A DNA stretch of 64,000 nucleotides from Roseburia sp. (GTDB taxonomy: Bacteria > Bacillota > Clostridia > Lachnospirales > Lachnospiraceae): assembly GCA_019421345.1 (NCBI GenBank), contig JAHZFL010000002.1:6727-70726 (forward strand), read 5' to 3'. The notes under the pieces are model-generated. The model was not told where the DNA came from. It did not search any database and worked only from the letters and a program-made list of their open reading frames with translations. This document shows positions 1 through 8,888 of the stretch, one piece after another. Position numbers and translations under genes: made by a program. The first letter of the stretch is position 1; each line of letters opens with the position of its first letter.

Positions 1-152
1 GACTGCGCTACCGTAAATACAAAGACTGCCAAGAAGGCAAGACTGTTTAAAATTTTTGCTCCTATGTAATAGCTGCTTTTCCCCTTGCCGCATACGACTG
101 CCGCAAGCACCGCAAAAACAACGCTGTATATGACAAGCATCCCCCAAAACAC
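1..152 (-). CDS. Membrane protein, N-terminal fragment cut by window edge
   Basis: Only about the first 50 codons are present; the gene runs off the left edge. I chose the GTG at 150-152 because its complement has a strong purine-rich ribosome site (AGGGGGAG) five bases before it; an in-frame ATG lies four codons later. The peptide has two hydrophobic stretches separated by a short basic loop (CGKGKSSYY) and then KILNSLAFLAVFVFTV, so it looks like a multi-pass membrane protein. The spacing and the YIGAK-type segment faintly recall the YhhN/TMEM86 lysoplasmalogenase family, but the fragment is too short to assign. It starts 12 bases after the rsmF stop codon, so the two are probably cotranscribed. 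Confidence 0.5.
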   Translation of the reverse strand, partial: MFWGMLVIYSVVFAVLAAVVCGKGKSSYYIGAKILNSLAFLAVFVFTVAQ

Positions 153-163
153 TTTATCTCCCC

Positions 164-1582
164 CTACCCTTGACGTCTAAGACCTTTTGGATAATGATTC
201 TTCATAATGCCGCCCGCCAGCTTTCCCCAGCCAATGCTATAACCGTCCACAAGCACCAGATACCAGCCTCTCTCTCCGCAAAACGGAAAAGTCTCTCCCC
301 TTAAATACCCCAAAAGCTCCTTGCTGTCCGGTTTCAGGTTGACCGCAGAACGCGCCTGCGCCTCTGTCAGCGCAAGTGCAAGGGCGTGTGATGGCTCAAA
401 CCTGTTTTTTTTGATTGTTCCAAGGTGAAGCCCCGGTCGTAACACCTTTAAGCCATCAATCGGCGGCATCCCCAAAAAAGCCTGATAAAGCTGATCTCCA
501 AATCTGAAATACCGCTCCAAAAACTGCTCTGCCGCCCCGTCCTTGAGTGTCTCTCTCACAAAAGCTTCATATTCCAAGCACGGACTCTCACTCCTTCTTG
601 CCGTATACTCCGTCATTTCCCGCCCCATCGGGTATGCCTCTTTACATGTATCGTCTGCCGAACGGCGCAGGACTGCCAGATAATGTCCCTCTCCCTTTAT
701 CTTATGCGGCCAGAGCCGAATTGTCTGCGCTAATTCCGACAAAGGCTCTGCGCCCCATTCCGGCACACCCGCACACATCCCCTCACAAAGCTCCGCCCGC
801 TCGATCTCAAATTCCGGATGGCGCAGCAGAAAACGGCTGATGCTTCCCTCGTTCTCCTCCGGTGCAAACGTGCAGGTCGAATATACCAGTCTCCCGCCCG
901 GTGCGAGCATTTCGGCTGCGCAGTCTAGGATTTCATCCTGACGCTTTGCGCAAGACGCAACGTTTTCTAAGCTCCATTCGCCGCACGCCTCCTGATTCTT
1001 ACGGAACATCCCCTCGCCGGAGCACGGTGCATCTGCAAGGATCCTTGTAAAATAAGCCGGAAACCTCTCCGCAAGGCGCTTTGGCGTCTCATTTGTGACA
1101 AGCGCGTTTCGCACGCCCATCCGCTCGATATTTTCCGATAAAATCTTTGCCCGCGCCGGATGTATCTCATTGCAGATCAGTACGCCCATGCCGCGCATCG
1201 CCGCGGCAAGCTGCGTGCTCTTTCCCCCCGGCGCCGCGCATAGATCCAACACCCGTTCCGCCCCAGGCTCCTCCTTTTCCCACAGCGGACGCATCAGATA
1301 TTCAGCAGGCGCCATCGCGCTTGGCTCCTGTATATAATAAAGACCCGCGTCATGATACGGATGTCTTCCCGGCGCTGCGTCCTTCTCGTAATAAAAACCG
1401 TTGTCTGCCCATGGCACAGAGGAAAGCTTCCACAAAGCTCCCTCAAGAAATTCCTCACGTCCTACCTTTAAGGAATTGATTCGCAGCGCCTGCCGGCGCT
1501 CTGCCTGACAGCTTTCCAAAAACGCCGGATATTCCTCTCCTAACATTTCTCTCATTCTGTCCAAAAAATCCTGTGGCAGCAT
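164..1582 (-). CDS. rsmF: RsmF-like 16S rRNA (cytosine-C5) methyltransferase, NOL1/NOP2/Sun family
   Basis: SAM-dependent enzyme that methylates a cytosine at C5 in ribosomal RNA. Visible motifs are the SAM-binding DLCAAPGGKST, the catalytic-cysteine motif ADAPCSGEGMF, and the second-cysteine motif YSTCTFAPEENE. An N-terminal stretch (about 1-70) and a C-terminal part of about 150 residues beyond the methyltransferase core fit the RsmF layout rather than the shorter RsmB type. At 472 aa the length is normal for Firmicutes RsmF. The ATG has GGGAGAAGATC just upstream. It is followed 12 bases on by a membrane-protein gene. The exact target base cannot be read from sequence. Confidence 0.9.
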   Translation of the reverse strand: MLPQDFLDRMREMLGEEYPAFLESCQAERRQALRINSLKVGREEFLEGALWKLSSVPWADNGFYYEKDAAPGRHPYHDAGLYYIQEPSAMAPAEYLMRPLWEKEEPGAERVLDLCAAPGGKSTQLAAAMRGMGVLICNEIHPARAKILSENIERMGVRNALVTNETPKRLAERFPAYFTRILADAPCSGEGMFRKNQEACGEWSLENVASCAKRQDEILDCAAEMLAPGGRLVYSTCTFAPEENEGSISRFLLRHPEFEIERAELCEGMCAGVPEWGAEPLSELAQTIRLWPHKIKGEGHYLAVLRRSADDTCKEAYPMGREMTEYTARRSESPCLEYEAFVRETLKDGAAEQFLERYFRFGDQLYQAFLGMPPIDGLKVLRPGLHLGTIKKNRFEPSHALALALTEAQARSAVNLKPDSKELLGYLRGETFPFCGERGWYLVLVDGYSIGWGKLAGGIMKNHYPKGLRRQG

Positions 1583-1669
1583 GATCTTCTCCCTTTCTCA
1601 TCCATCGCTCACGATCGGACTGCTGCCGCGAAATCCGCCGCTATCAGTCCTTCTTGCCATTCTATGCTC

Positions 1670-2782
1670 CTATGAAAAGTCGCGTGTTAAAATATCGCTT
1701 TTTTTCAGGAAATCATCGACCGTATAAAATCCAAGCTTCTCGATCAGCGCAAGCACATACGGGTTCTCCAAGGGTGTCTGATAAACTGCCTCCTCCCCGT
1801 AGCGGTTGACGCGCTCACGCCCGCTCTCTGCACCGCACAGTGATTTCGGTCCGCCGACACAGCCGCCCTGACATGCCATTCCCTCATAGAAATTTGCATC
1901 CATTGCTCCGCTTTTGATCTGCTCGATCATCTCGCGACATGCCTTCACGCCGTCCGCCTGCTTTGGAACAACGGAAATCGCACGCGCAGGATTAAGCTGC
2001 GCAACCGTCCGCTTTACCGCCTCACTGACGCCTCCGGTTCTTGCATAGATACGTCCGGCAGCCGAGGAGTGTTCCTTATCGTCCTCCGTCATTTCCTCCG
2101 GGCGCACGCCGGCAGCCTCAAACAGTGCGCCTACCTCCTGAAAGGTCAGTACATGGTCGACCGCATCCGCAATGTCAGGCTCCTTCGCCTCCTTTTTCTT
2201 TGCCATGCAGGGACCGAGAAAAACCGTCACCGCATCGGGATGCAGCTTCTTTGTCGCACGCCCGGCAGCGATCATTGGCGATACCGCGCCCGGCACATGC
2301 GGCATATATTCCCGAAATACATCGCGTATCATCGTAATCCAGACCGGACAGCAGCAGCTTGTAAGCTGAAAGTCCTCTGCACTCTTGATATGCGCATCAA
2401 ATTCCAACGCTTCCTTTAAGGTAAGAATATCCGCAAATACCGCAACCTCCACCATTCCGGTAAATCCAACTTCCTTTAACGCCGCACGCACCTTTCCCGG
2501 CGTAGCCTCATCGCCAAACTGCCCCATAAACGCAGGAGCGATCAGCGCATACAGCTTTTTCTCTCCCTGTCTTAGCTCATTTGCAACGGCAAGCGCATCC
2601 GCACTGAGCGCTTCCATCTGCCAGTCCCTATCTGCCGCTGTGGAGACTTTCTCCTTGGTACGCGACGGATGAAGCAGACAGTCCATCTCACCGTCATCCT
2701 CCCAGTCGGGAAAGCTTCTTCCCCGCTCCTGCTCCTGTCTGCGTACCCGCTCGTATAATTCACGCATTGTTTCCATATTCAT
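1670..2782 (-). CDS. [FeFe]-hydrogenase-like protein, H-cluster domain only (possible sensory type)
   Basis: A 370-residue protein that carries the three H-cluster loops of [FeFe]-hydrogenases: SCCCPVW (about 142-148), GPCMAKKKEA (about 190-199) and EGMACQGGCVGG (about 300-311). It lacks the N-terminal ferredoxin-like Fe-S domains (no CxxCxxC) that feed electrons in catalytic hydrogenases. The first loop departs from the usual TSCCPxW: aligned on PxW, the threonine-serine becomes serine-cysteine. Loss of Fe-S relay domains and altered loops are features of the divergent, putatively sensory hydrogenase groups, but no PAS domain is attached here. It has its own ribosome site (GAGGTGGA). It stands upstream of the GTPase-NYN gene by 87 bases, in the same direction, with no maturation genes (hydE, hydF, hydG) nearby. 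Confidence 0.75.
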   Translation of the reverse strand: MNMETMRELYERVRRQEQERGRSFPDWEDDGEMDCLLHPSRTKEKVSTAADRDWQMEALSADALAVANELRQGEKKLYALIAPAFMGQFGDEATPGKVRAALKEVGFTGMVEVAVFADILTLKEALEFDAHIKSAEDFQLTSCCCPVWITMIRDVFREYMPHVPGAVSPMIAAGRATKKLHPDAVTVFLGPCMAKKKEAKEPDIADAVDHVLTFQEVGALFEAAGVRPEEMTEDDKEHSSAAGRIYARTGGVSEAVKRTVAQLNPARAISVVPKQADGVKACREMIEQIKSGAMDANFYEGMACQGGCVGGPKSLCGAESGRERVNRYGEEAVYQTPLENPYVLALIEKLGFYTVDDFLKKSDILTRDFS

Positions 2783-2869
2783 TCCACCTCGTTTTTTCTA
2801 TTAGTATGTCCTGTATTTCCTCTCCCTATGTATCAAGCAATACGATACGCCAAGGTAACAAATACAGAT

Positions 2870-5665
2870 TTATTCCCCCTCCTGTTCCTTCTCCTCTAAA
2901 AACCCTTTGATCAAAGCCCCGTCCAACAGATAGGCGCGGCTGTTGTCCCGCTTTTGCTCATACGCCTCCATCACCTGTCTGCCCGCGCGCGCTACCTCCT
3001 CCAAAAGCTCCCGCGCCGATAAAAGCAGACAGCCCGCGCCTCTTATGATGATCTGCTCCAGCCCGTCGGAGGTTGCCACAGTCACGCGGTGCTCCCTTGC
3101 GTGCTCATGGGCAAACTTCTCAATATACGCATCCGCCGTCTCCGCCTCTTTGGTATAGACCACATGAATATTGTGATAATCCAAAATTTCAGTCCGATGT
3201 CCCGCCACACGGTAGGCATCAAAAACGACAATCAGTTCACACCCGCGGATTCCCTGATAATTGCAGAGAATGTCCAAAAGCTTTCCGCGCGCACCGTCAA
3301 TCGTCTCCTTTGCCAGTTGTGCAAGCTCCTCCCATGCAAAAATAATATTATAGCCGTCCACCAAAAGATATTCCGCGCCGCCCGTATTCGGACGGTAGGT
3401 TCTCGTAACGGCAGACGCCGGCTGCTCCCGCCTTCCCTTGCTTTTCTTCCATGCTTCCTTTGTTCCCCTGTTTGCACCGGAAGCCTGCGCTAAGATCCGG
3501 TCAATCTCCTCCGTGCCAAGCCACGCCTCCTCCTTTGCACGGGAGCTCTCCGGCTGCGTTTTTTTCTGCGTCTCCTGCGATGTCTCCGCAAAGATTCCCG
3601 GCAGATGCATATATTCTGTCACCTGATCCCAAGGCACGACAAAACCTGCGCCGTGCGCACAGAAAACGGAATCCGGCGTGTGCTCGGTATCGTGCGCGGC
3701 ATCATAACCCAAAGCCGCCGTGACCTCATCCGCATTGTGGCACGGAAAATAGCCCTTATTGGAAACGGTCAGCCTTCCCTGCCCCTTCGTGTAGGAAAGC
3801 ACCTCCTTCTGGTAATTCTGCATCGCGGCAACCGGCGCACTCCCCACAAGACGGCGCAGCACGGGCTCTCCGGCAGCGGCTTCATCTGTCTCCTCCCAGC
3901 CCTCCCCATAGCGGATCTCCCCATGCATCCGCTCGACATCCGTCATCGCCCTGCCAACCGACTGCTCCGGCACTTCCAGGACAAAATCATAATACGGCTC
4001 AAGCAGCACCGACTTTGCCCGCATCAGCCCCTGACGCACGGCGCGGTAGGTCGCCTGCCTGAAATCACCGCCCTCCGTATGCTTTAAATGCGCCTTTCCC
4101 GACACGAGCGTGATTTTCATATCCGTCACCGCCGCACCTGTCAGCACACCGCGGTGCTCCCGCTCTCTTAAATGTGTCAGGATCAGGCGCTGCCAGTTTT
4201 TATCGAGCACATCCTCACTGCACGCGGCGGAAAACTGCATACCGCTGCCCGGATCTCCCGGTTCGAGCTTTAAATGCACCTCCGCATAATGGCGCAGCGG
4301 CTCGAAATGCCCGACGCCCTCTACCGTGTCCGCGATCGTCTCGCGGTACACCACATGCCCCGCTCCAAACGTCACCTCCATGCCAAAGCGCGTCAGAATA
4401 CGGCTCTTTAAAACCTCAAGCTGTACCTCTCCCATCATCCGAACAAAAATACCGCGCAGCTTCTCATCCCAGACGAGCTGAAGCTGTGGTTCTTCCTCCT
4501 CCAAAAGCCGCAGCTTTGGCAGCAAAAGCGCCGCGTCCACTCCCTCCGGCGGAAGAATCCGATAGGTGAGCACCGGCTCTAATACCGGCTGCTCTGACGC
4601 TTCTTCCACGCCAAGCCCCTCGCCCGGATATGTCTCATTTAACCCGGTCACCGTACAGATCCGCCCAGCCGTAACCGCATCTGTCGTCTCATACCTCTCG
4701 CCCGAATAAATACGGATCTGGTTGACCTTTTCCTCCCAGATTTCCGATTCGCCCCCGCCGCCTGCGCCGCCTCTTTTCACACCGGATAACAACTGCTTTA
4801 CCGCAAGACTCCCCCCGGTAATCTTCATGTGGGTCAGACGCACTCCCTGCGCATCGCGTGTAATCTTATAAACCTTCGCCCCGAACGCCGCCGGATATTC
4901 CGGTTCCCTCGCATAGGCAAAGAATGCCTCCAGAAATTCTGACACACCCTCCATCTTTCGTGCAGAGCCAAAAAAGCAGGGAAACAGCTTTCGTTCTCCG
5001 ATCAGCGCGGCGATCGTATCATCCGATACCGTCCCGTTTTCCAGATATTCCTCCAGCGCCGTCTCGTCGCACACTGCGGCATTCTCATAAAATGTATCCG
5101 TCCCTCTGTCCGAAAAGTCCACGCAGTTTTCCGACAGCACGCGGCGCAGTTGTGCAAACAGCCTTTCTTGATCCGCTCCCGCCTGATCCATCTTGTTCAC
5201 GAACAAAAATGTCGGAATGCTCAGATGCCGCAGCAGCCGCCACAGCGTCTTTGTGTGTTCCTGCACGCCGTCCGCACCGCTTATGACAAGGATCGCGCAG
5301 TCAAGCACCGAAAGCGCGCGCTCCATCTCGGCAGAGAAATCGACGTGCCCCGGCGTGTCCAGAAGCGTCAGCACACCGCCCGGCAGCTTTAACACTGCCT
5401 GACTGGAAAAAATCGTAATGCCGCGCGCACGTTCCATCTCGTCCGTGTCAAGAAATGCGTCGCCGTTGTCCACGCGTCCCGCCTTTCGGATGTTGCCGCT
5501 GACGTAGAGCATTGCCTCCGAGAGCGTCGTCTTTCCGGCGTCGACATGAGCAAGCACCGCGGTGGTGATATATTTAAACGGCTGCTGCGCCGCGGCAGCA
5601 TTTTTCTTTGACATAAGAGTGGCTCGCAGAGCGTTCCGCTCGTTGTTTTCAGACGTATTTTCCAT
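2870..5665 (-). CDS. TetM/EF-G-like GTPase fused to a C-terminal NYN (YacP/Rae1-like) nuclease domain
   Basis: A 931-residue two-part protein. Residues about 30-690 look like an EF-G-type GTPase of the ribosomal-protection family: G1 AHVDAGKT (39-46), switch II DTPGH (103-107), NKMD (157-160), then EF-G domains II-V. The domain IV tip reads HLKHTEGGDFR where TetM proteins carry the SPVSTPADFR loop that contacts the tetracycline site, so resistance is doubtful. After a polar linker (about 690-755), residues about 766-900 form a NYN/YacP domain with PIN-like acidic residues: VDGYNII (D770), VVFDAYR (D816), ETADAY (D845), TSDG (D867). In Bacillus the YacP homologue Rae1 cuts mRNA in the ribosomal A site (established knowledge), so the fusion suggests an A-site factor with its own nuclease (inference). 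ATG is preceded by AGGGGAAG. Codons 6-19 are made from a dispersed 38-bp repeat. Confidence 0.85.
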   Translation of the reverse strand: MENTSENNERNALRATLMSKKNAAAAQQPFKYITTAVLAHVDAGKTTLSEAMLYVSGNIRKAGRVDNGDAFLDTDEMERARGITIFSSQAVLKLPGGVLTLLDTPGHVDFSAEMERALSVLDCAILVISGADGVQEHTKTLWRLLRHLSIPTFLFVNKMDQAGADQERLFAQLRRVLSENCVDFSDRGTDTFYENAAVCDETALEEYLENGTVSDDTIAALIGERKLFPCFFGSARKMEGVSEFLEAFFAYAREPEYPAAFGAKVYKITRDAQGVRLTHMKITGGSLAVKQLLSGVKRGGAGGGGESEIWEEKVNQIRIYSGERYETTDAVTAGRICTVTGLNETYPGEGLGVEEASEQPVLEPVLTYRILPPEGVDAALLLPKLRLLEEEEPQLQLVWDEKLRGIFVRMMGEVQLEVLKSRILTRFGMEVTFGAGHVVYRETIADTVEGVGHFEPLRHYAEVHLKLEPGDPGSGMQFSAACSEDVLDKNWQRLILTHLREREHRGVLTGAAVTDMKITLVSGKAHLKHTEGGDFRQATYRAVRQGLMRAKSVLLEPYYDFVLEVPEQSVGRAMTDVERMHGEIRYGEGWEETDEAAAGEPVLRRLVGSAPVAAMQNYQKEVLSYTKGQGRLTVSNKGYFPCHNADEVTAALGYDAAHDTEHTPDSVFCAHGAGFVVPWDQVTEYMHLPGIFAETSQETQKKTQPESSRAKEEAWLGTEEIDRILAQASGANRGTKEAWKKSKGRREQPASAVTRTYRPNTGGAEYLLVDGYNIIFAWEELAQLAKETIDGARGKLLDILCNYQGIRGCELIVVFDAYRVAGHRTEILDYHNIHVVYTKEAETADAYIEKFAHEHAREHRVTVATSDGLEQIIIRGAGCLLLSARELLEEVARAGRQVMEAYEQKRDNSRAYLLDGALIKGFLEEKEQEGE
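5610..5647 (-). repeat. Family 1 hairpin repeat, translated inside a gene
   Basis: One 38-bp copy of the dispersed repeat (5' AACAACGAG, hairpin, 3' CTCTTATGTC), here on the minus strand and so in the sense direction of the GTPase-NYN gene. It is read in frame as part of the N-terminus, ending in ATLMS. The gene's only good ribosome site lies upstream of the repeat, so it is translated rather than being a leader. Related copies are at 20113, 25138, 25174, 39066-39179 and 43668-43743. Confidence 0.85.
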
Positions 5666-5675
5666 AAAGCTTCCC

Positions 5676-7379
5676 CTAGACCATCAATCTGCGATAGCGA
5701 TTGATGCACGCAAAAATCTCCTGACGTCTCGGCGCCGCAAGATTGCATGGAACATAGCTGCTCTCACAGACTGCTGCCAGTCCGCGCTCATCCAGCACGC
5801 GAAGCAGCTCATCCACGCACGCAGTCAGCGTGCGTTTCCCGTCAAACACATGAAGCTGCGCATATTTTAAGAGATAGGCAAGCGCCGCAAGCTGCTCGCT
5901 GTCGGCAAGCTGCTCCACATAGCGCACGTCTATGGTGTCGCGGTTAATGGAAATCCCATCGCACCCCATCGTCTTTAGCTTCATGCGGGCGTCCTCCTTC
6001 CACGCACGATCCGCACGGATGCGGCGCACAAAGGACGGCTTTCTCTGCGGGGGCAGGGACGTCTCCGGCATCGGATAGCGCTTTGCCTCCTCCTTTGCAA
6101 ACGCAGTGATCTCCACAGGCTCGTACTGGTTCATCTGAATGATGCAGTCCGCCTTATGGAAATACGAACCCGAGCTTCCGGCAACGAGAATCGTCGAAAC
6201 GCCGTATTCCTCATACAATTCACGAATGCGGTCGATAAACGGCGTGATCGGCTCATCCTCCCGATTGACCACACGCTGCATCAGCTCATCCCGGATCATA
6301 AAATTCGTCGCACTTGTATCCTCATCGATCAAAAACGTCGTTGTACCCGCCTCCATTGCCTCCACAACATTTGCTGCCTGCGAGGTGCTTCCGCTCGCAT
6401 CCTCCGTAGAAAATTCCTTTGTATCCTTCTTATTTGGAAGATTGCTGATGAACATGGAAATATCTACCTTCCGAATGCTCCTGCCGTCCTCCGCGCGAAT
6501 CTTTACCGCCGTATCGTCCGTGATGACATATTCCCTGCCGTCCCCTGCGATATGGTTATAAACGCCCAGCTCCAGCGCCTTAAGAAGTGTGGATTTCCCA
6601 TGATAGCCGCCGCCCACGATCAGCGTGACTCCCTGACGGATACCCATACCAAAAATCTCGCCATAATGTGGCAGCGTAAAGGAAACCTCAAGCTCCTTTG
6701 GCGAGCGAAACTTCACGGCATCCTTCATCGGACGTCCCGACACGCCGGATTCCCGCGGCAGGATCGAGCCGTTTGCGACAAACGCACATAAGCCCCGCTC
6801 CTTTAAATGCTCTCTGATATACTGCGCATCCTCGGCAATATCCGCCGCCTTTGCCACCTCCGCTTCATCCAATGCCGCATAAAACAGCGTTCTTTTCACA
6901 CAGCCCGGCAAAAACTGGAACAGGATCTTCTCCAGCTCACGCGCGTTGACCGTACGCCCGTTTGCCGGAAATCCAATCTCAAGGCGCAATATAATATCAC
7001 CGTTCTTTTCATTCATCTCACATGCCGTGCGCAAAAGCACCTCCTGCCCCGGACGGCTGACCGCCATAAGCCCGCTTTTTCCCGATCCCTTCGCCTGAAA
7101 AGACACCTTCTCAAGCTCTTTTCCAAAACGGCGCAGCAGATAATCGCAGACGGCGATACGTCTGCATTTCTTCTGATAGTGTGCGGGCGGAAACTTTGCC
7201 GCGCCGCCCTTTACATGAACACTGACCTTTGACGGCGATGCAAACGGGTCTCCCTGCACATGGTCGATCGAGAGCACATAGCTGCCGAAATCATAGCTGC
7301 CCTTCGTGTCCTTATAAGCCGGGTATCCTCTGTGATCGATTTTTTGTAATAAGCTTCTAAGCTCTGTCTGTGACTGCAT
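5676..7379 (-). CDS. ABC-class P-loop ATPase of the PF09818/COG3044 family
   Basis: A 567-residue protein of the family annotated as 'predicted ATPase of the ABC class'. It has a Walker A GGGYHGKST near residue 260, a family-typical SGSTSQAAN segment, and a Walker B-like FLIDEDTSATNFM. No membrane segments are seen and no transporter partner is nearby, so it is a soluble ATPase. A trypanosome member, MRB1590, belongs to an RNA-editing complex and binds RNA; bacterial roles are unknown. I chose the ATG at 7379 because GAGGAGGGAATTT precedes it; an upstream ATG five codons earlier lacks a site. The stop lies 10 bases before the GTPase-NYN gene and the start 18 bases after the MoxR gene, so all three are very likely cotranscribed. 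Confidence 0.85.
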   Translation of the reverse strand: MQSQTELRSLLQKIDHRGYPAYKDTKGSYDFGSYVLSIDHVQGDPFASPSKVSVHVKGGAAKFPPAHYQKKCRRIAVCDYLLRRFGKELEKVSFQAKGSGKSGLMAVSRPGQEVLLRTACEMNEKNGDIILRLEIGFPANGRTVNARELEKILFQFLPGCVKRTLFYAALDEAEVAKAADIAEDAQYIREHLKERGLCAFVANGSILPRESGVSGRPMKDAVKFRSPKELEVSFTLPHYGEIFGMGIRQGVTLIVGGGYHGKSTLLKALELGVYNHIAGDGREYVITDDTAVKIRAEDGRSIRKVDISMFISNLPNKKDTKEFSTEDASGSTSQAANVVEAMEAGTTTFLIDEDTSATNFMIRDELMQRVVNREDEPITPFIDRIRELYEEYGVSTILVAGSSGSYFHKADCIIQMNQYEPVEITAFAKEEAKRYPMPETSLPPQRKPSFVRRIRADRAWKEDARMKLKTMGCDGISINRDTIDVRYVEQLADSEQLAALAYLLKYAQLHVFDGKRTLTACVDELLRVLDERGLAAVCESSYVPCNLAAPRRQEIFACINRYRRLMV

Positions 7380-7397
7380 AAATTCCCTCCTCAAATA

Positions 7398-8888
7398 TTA
7401 TTGTTCATCCCGCGCCAGCTCCGACAAAAGCTCCGCTCTGCGCGTTCCCGCCAAAAGCTCGCTGCTGTAAGCTTTATATCGCTCACAGGCGTGTGCGGAT
7501 AAAAACAGTGCCGCATCGCCGTTCATGGTCAGCTCCGTCACGAACACGACAAGCTCCTGTCCGTGCTCAAACGCCTGCTCCATGAAATCAAATGCGTGCT
7601 CGAGGGCCTGCGCCGTCTCCTCCTCAAGCGATGCAAGCGCCTCCTTCTGCTGCTCAAAGCCTGCCGCTGCCTGTGTGAAGCATTCCTTTGCATCACCGCC
7701 CTTTGGCGCATGATCCTTAAGCCGTACAAGCAGGCTCTTTTGCAGGGACTGCTCCTCTCTCGTATAGCCCCCGTTTGCCATCACGCGCGCAACTGTCTCC
7801 TCCCGCTCTTTGACCATCCGCTCATAGAGATCCTTTGGCTGCTCCTGCGTCATCTGTGCCCGGTACTCCTTTAAAAATGCAAACCATGCATCCGTCAGCT
7901 CACGCGCGGCTGCCGTCCTGTGAAACATCGCGCACAGTCCGTCCAGCAGCAGATTCGTCACAGCGATCCGTTCGTCAAACGCCGCCCGATAAATGCGCGC
8001 AAACACTGCCGGTTTCGTTTTGCCGGAGAGGATCTCAGGGATTCCATAATCATCCTGATATTTCCGGTACAGATCAAAATATGCCGCCGCATCCTCTGCA
8101 ATATCGGGGTGATGCAAAAACTCCGCCACAATTCCCTCGTCTACGGGCAGCCCCATTTCCTCATAAACGCTCATCAGATTTGACAAATCCTCCCAGCCGC
8201 GTGCCGTGACAAAACGCATACCGTCCACGTCCGCCTCAATGCGGTAGAAATTATTTGACCGAAGCTCCAGATAGCTTAAAATCGCTCCGTGTACCTGTCT
8301 TGCCCTCGCGTACTCCTTCCATACCTTAAAGTCTGCCTCGACCGTCAGATAGCGCACGCGGTCTAAAGTTACCATATCAAAATCTCGCACCGACTTATTG
8401 TACTCCGGCGGGTTTCCCGCCGCCACGATCAGCCAGCCCTTTGGCACCGCCTGATTTCCGAATGTCTTGCACTGCAGAAACTGGAGCATCGTCGGTGCCA
8501 GCGTCTCCGACACACAGTTGATCTCATCAATAAATAAAATCCCCTCCCGCTGTCCGCTGTCTTTGATCCTGCGGTATACGCTCGCAATGATCTCGCTCAT
8601 CGTATACTCCGTGACAGAGTATGTCTTGCCGTCAAACTCCTCCTCGCGGATAAACGGAAGTCCGACTGCGCTCTGCCTTGTGTGATGTGTGATCGTGTAT
8701 GACACAAGCCCCACCTGAAGCTCCCTTGCGATCTGTTCCATAATCTGCGTCTTTCCGACGCCCGGCGGTCCCATCAAAAGTATCGGCCGCTGTCTGATCG
8801 CCGGGATCTTATATTCTCCGTGCGCGTCCTTGGCAAGATATGCCTGCACCGTATGTTTAATTTCATTTTTTGCCTGCTTGATATTCAT
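7398..8888 (-). CDS. MoxR-family AAA+ ATPase
   Basis: A 496-residue AAA+ protein of MoxR type. Walker A is GPPGVGKTQ, Walker B is ILFIDEIN, followed by the sensor 1 region IVAAGNPPEYN. MoxR proteins act with VWA-domain partners to fold, load metal into, or regulate client complexes (family knowledge, as in RavA-ViaA). Here the partner is the gene just upstream, whose TGA stop overlaps this ATG (ATGA), which implies translational coupling. The C-terminal 150 residues are helical and rich in Glu and Gln, outside the AAA+ core. The ATG at 8888 is preferred over an upstream in-frame start because of the coupling and the purine-rich GAGGAAAG. The client is unknown. Confidence 0.85.
   Translation of the reverse strand: MNIKQAKNEIKHTVQAYLAKDAHGEYKIPAIRQRPILLMGPPGVGKTQIMEQIARELQVGLVSYTITHHTRQSAVGLPFIREEEFDGKTYSVTEYTMSEIIASVYRRIKDSGQREGILFIDEINCVSETLAPTMLQFLQCKTFGNQAVPKGWLIVAAGNPPEYNKSVRDFDMVTLDRVRYLTVEADFKVWKEYARARQVHGAILSYLELRSNNFYRIEADVDGMRFVTARGWEDLSNLMSVYEEMGLPVDEGIVAEFLHHPDIAEDAAAYFDLYRKYQDDYGIPEILSGKTKPAVFARIYRAAFDERIAVTNLLLDGLCAMFHRTAAARELTDAWFAFLKEYRAQMTQEQPKDLYERMVKEREETVARVMANGGYTREEQSLQKSLLVRLKDHAPKGGDAKECFTQAAAGFEQQKEALASLEEETAQALEHAFDFMEQAFEHGQELVVFVTELTMNGDAALFLSAHACERYKAYSSELLAGTRRAELLSELARDEQ

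Noticed and set aside
1583..1669. Stem GGACTG/CAGTCC as terminator after the hydrogenase-like gene
   Set aside because: No T run follows on the minus strand and the stem is short.
2870..5665. Tetracycline resistance gene (tetM/tetW type)
   Set aside because: The domain IV loop lacks the TetM signature and a nuclease domain is fused; calling it a resistance gene would be unsafe.
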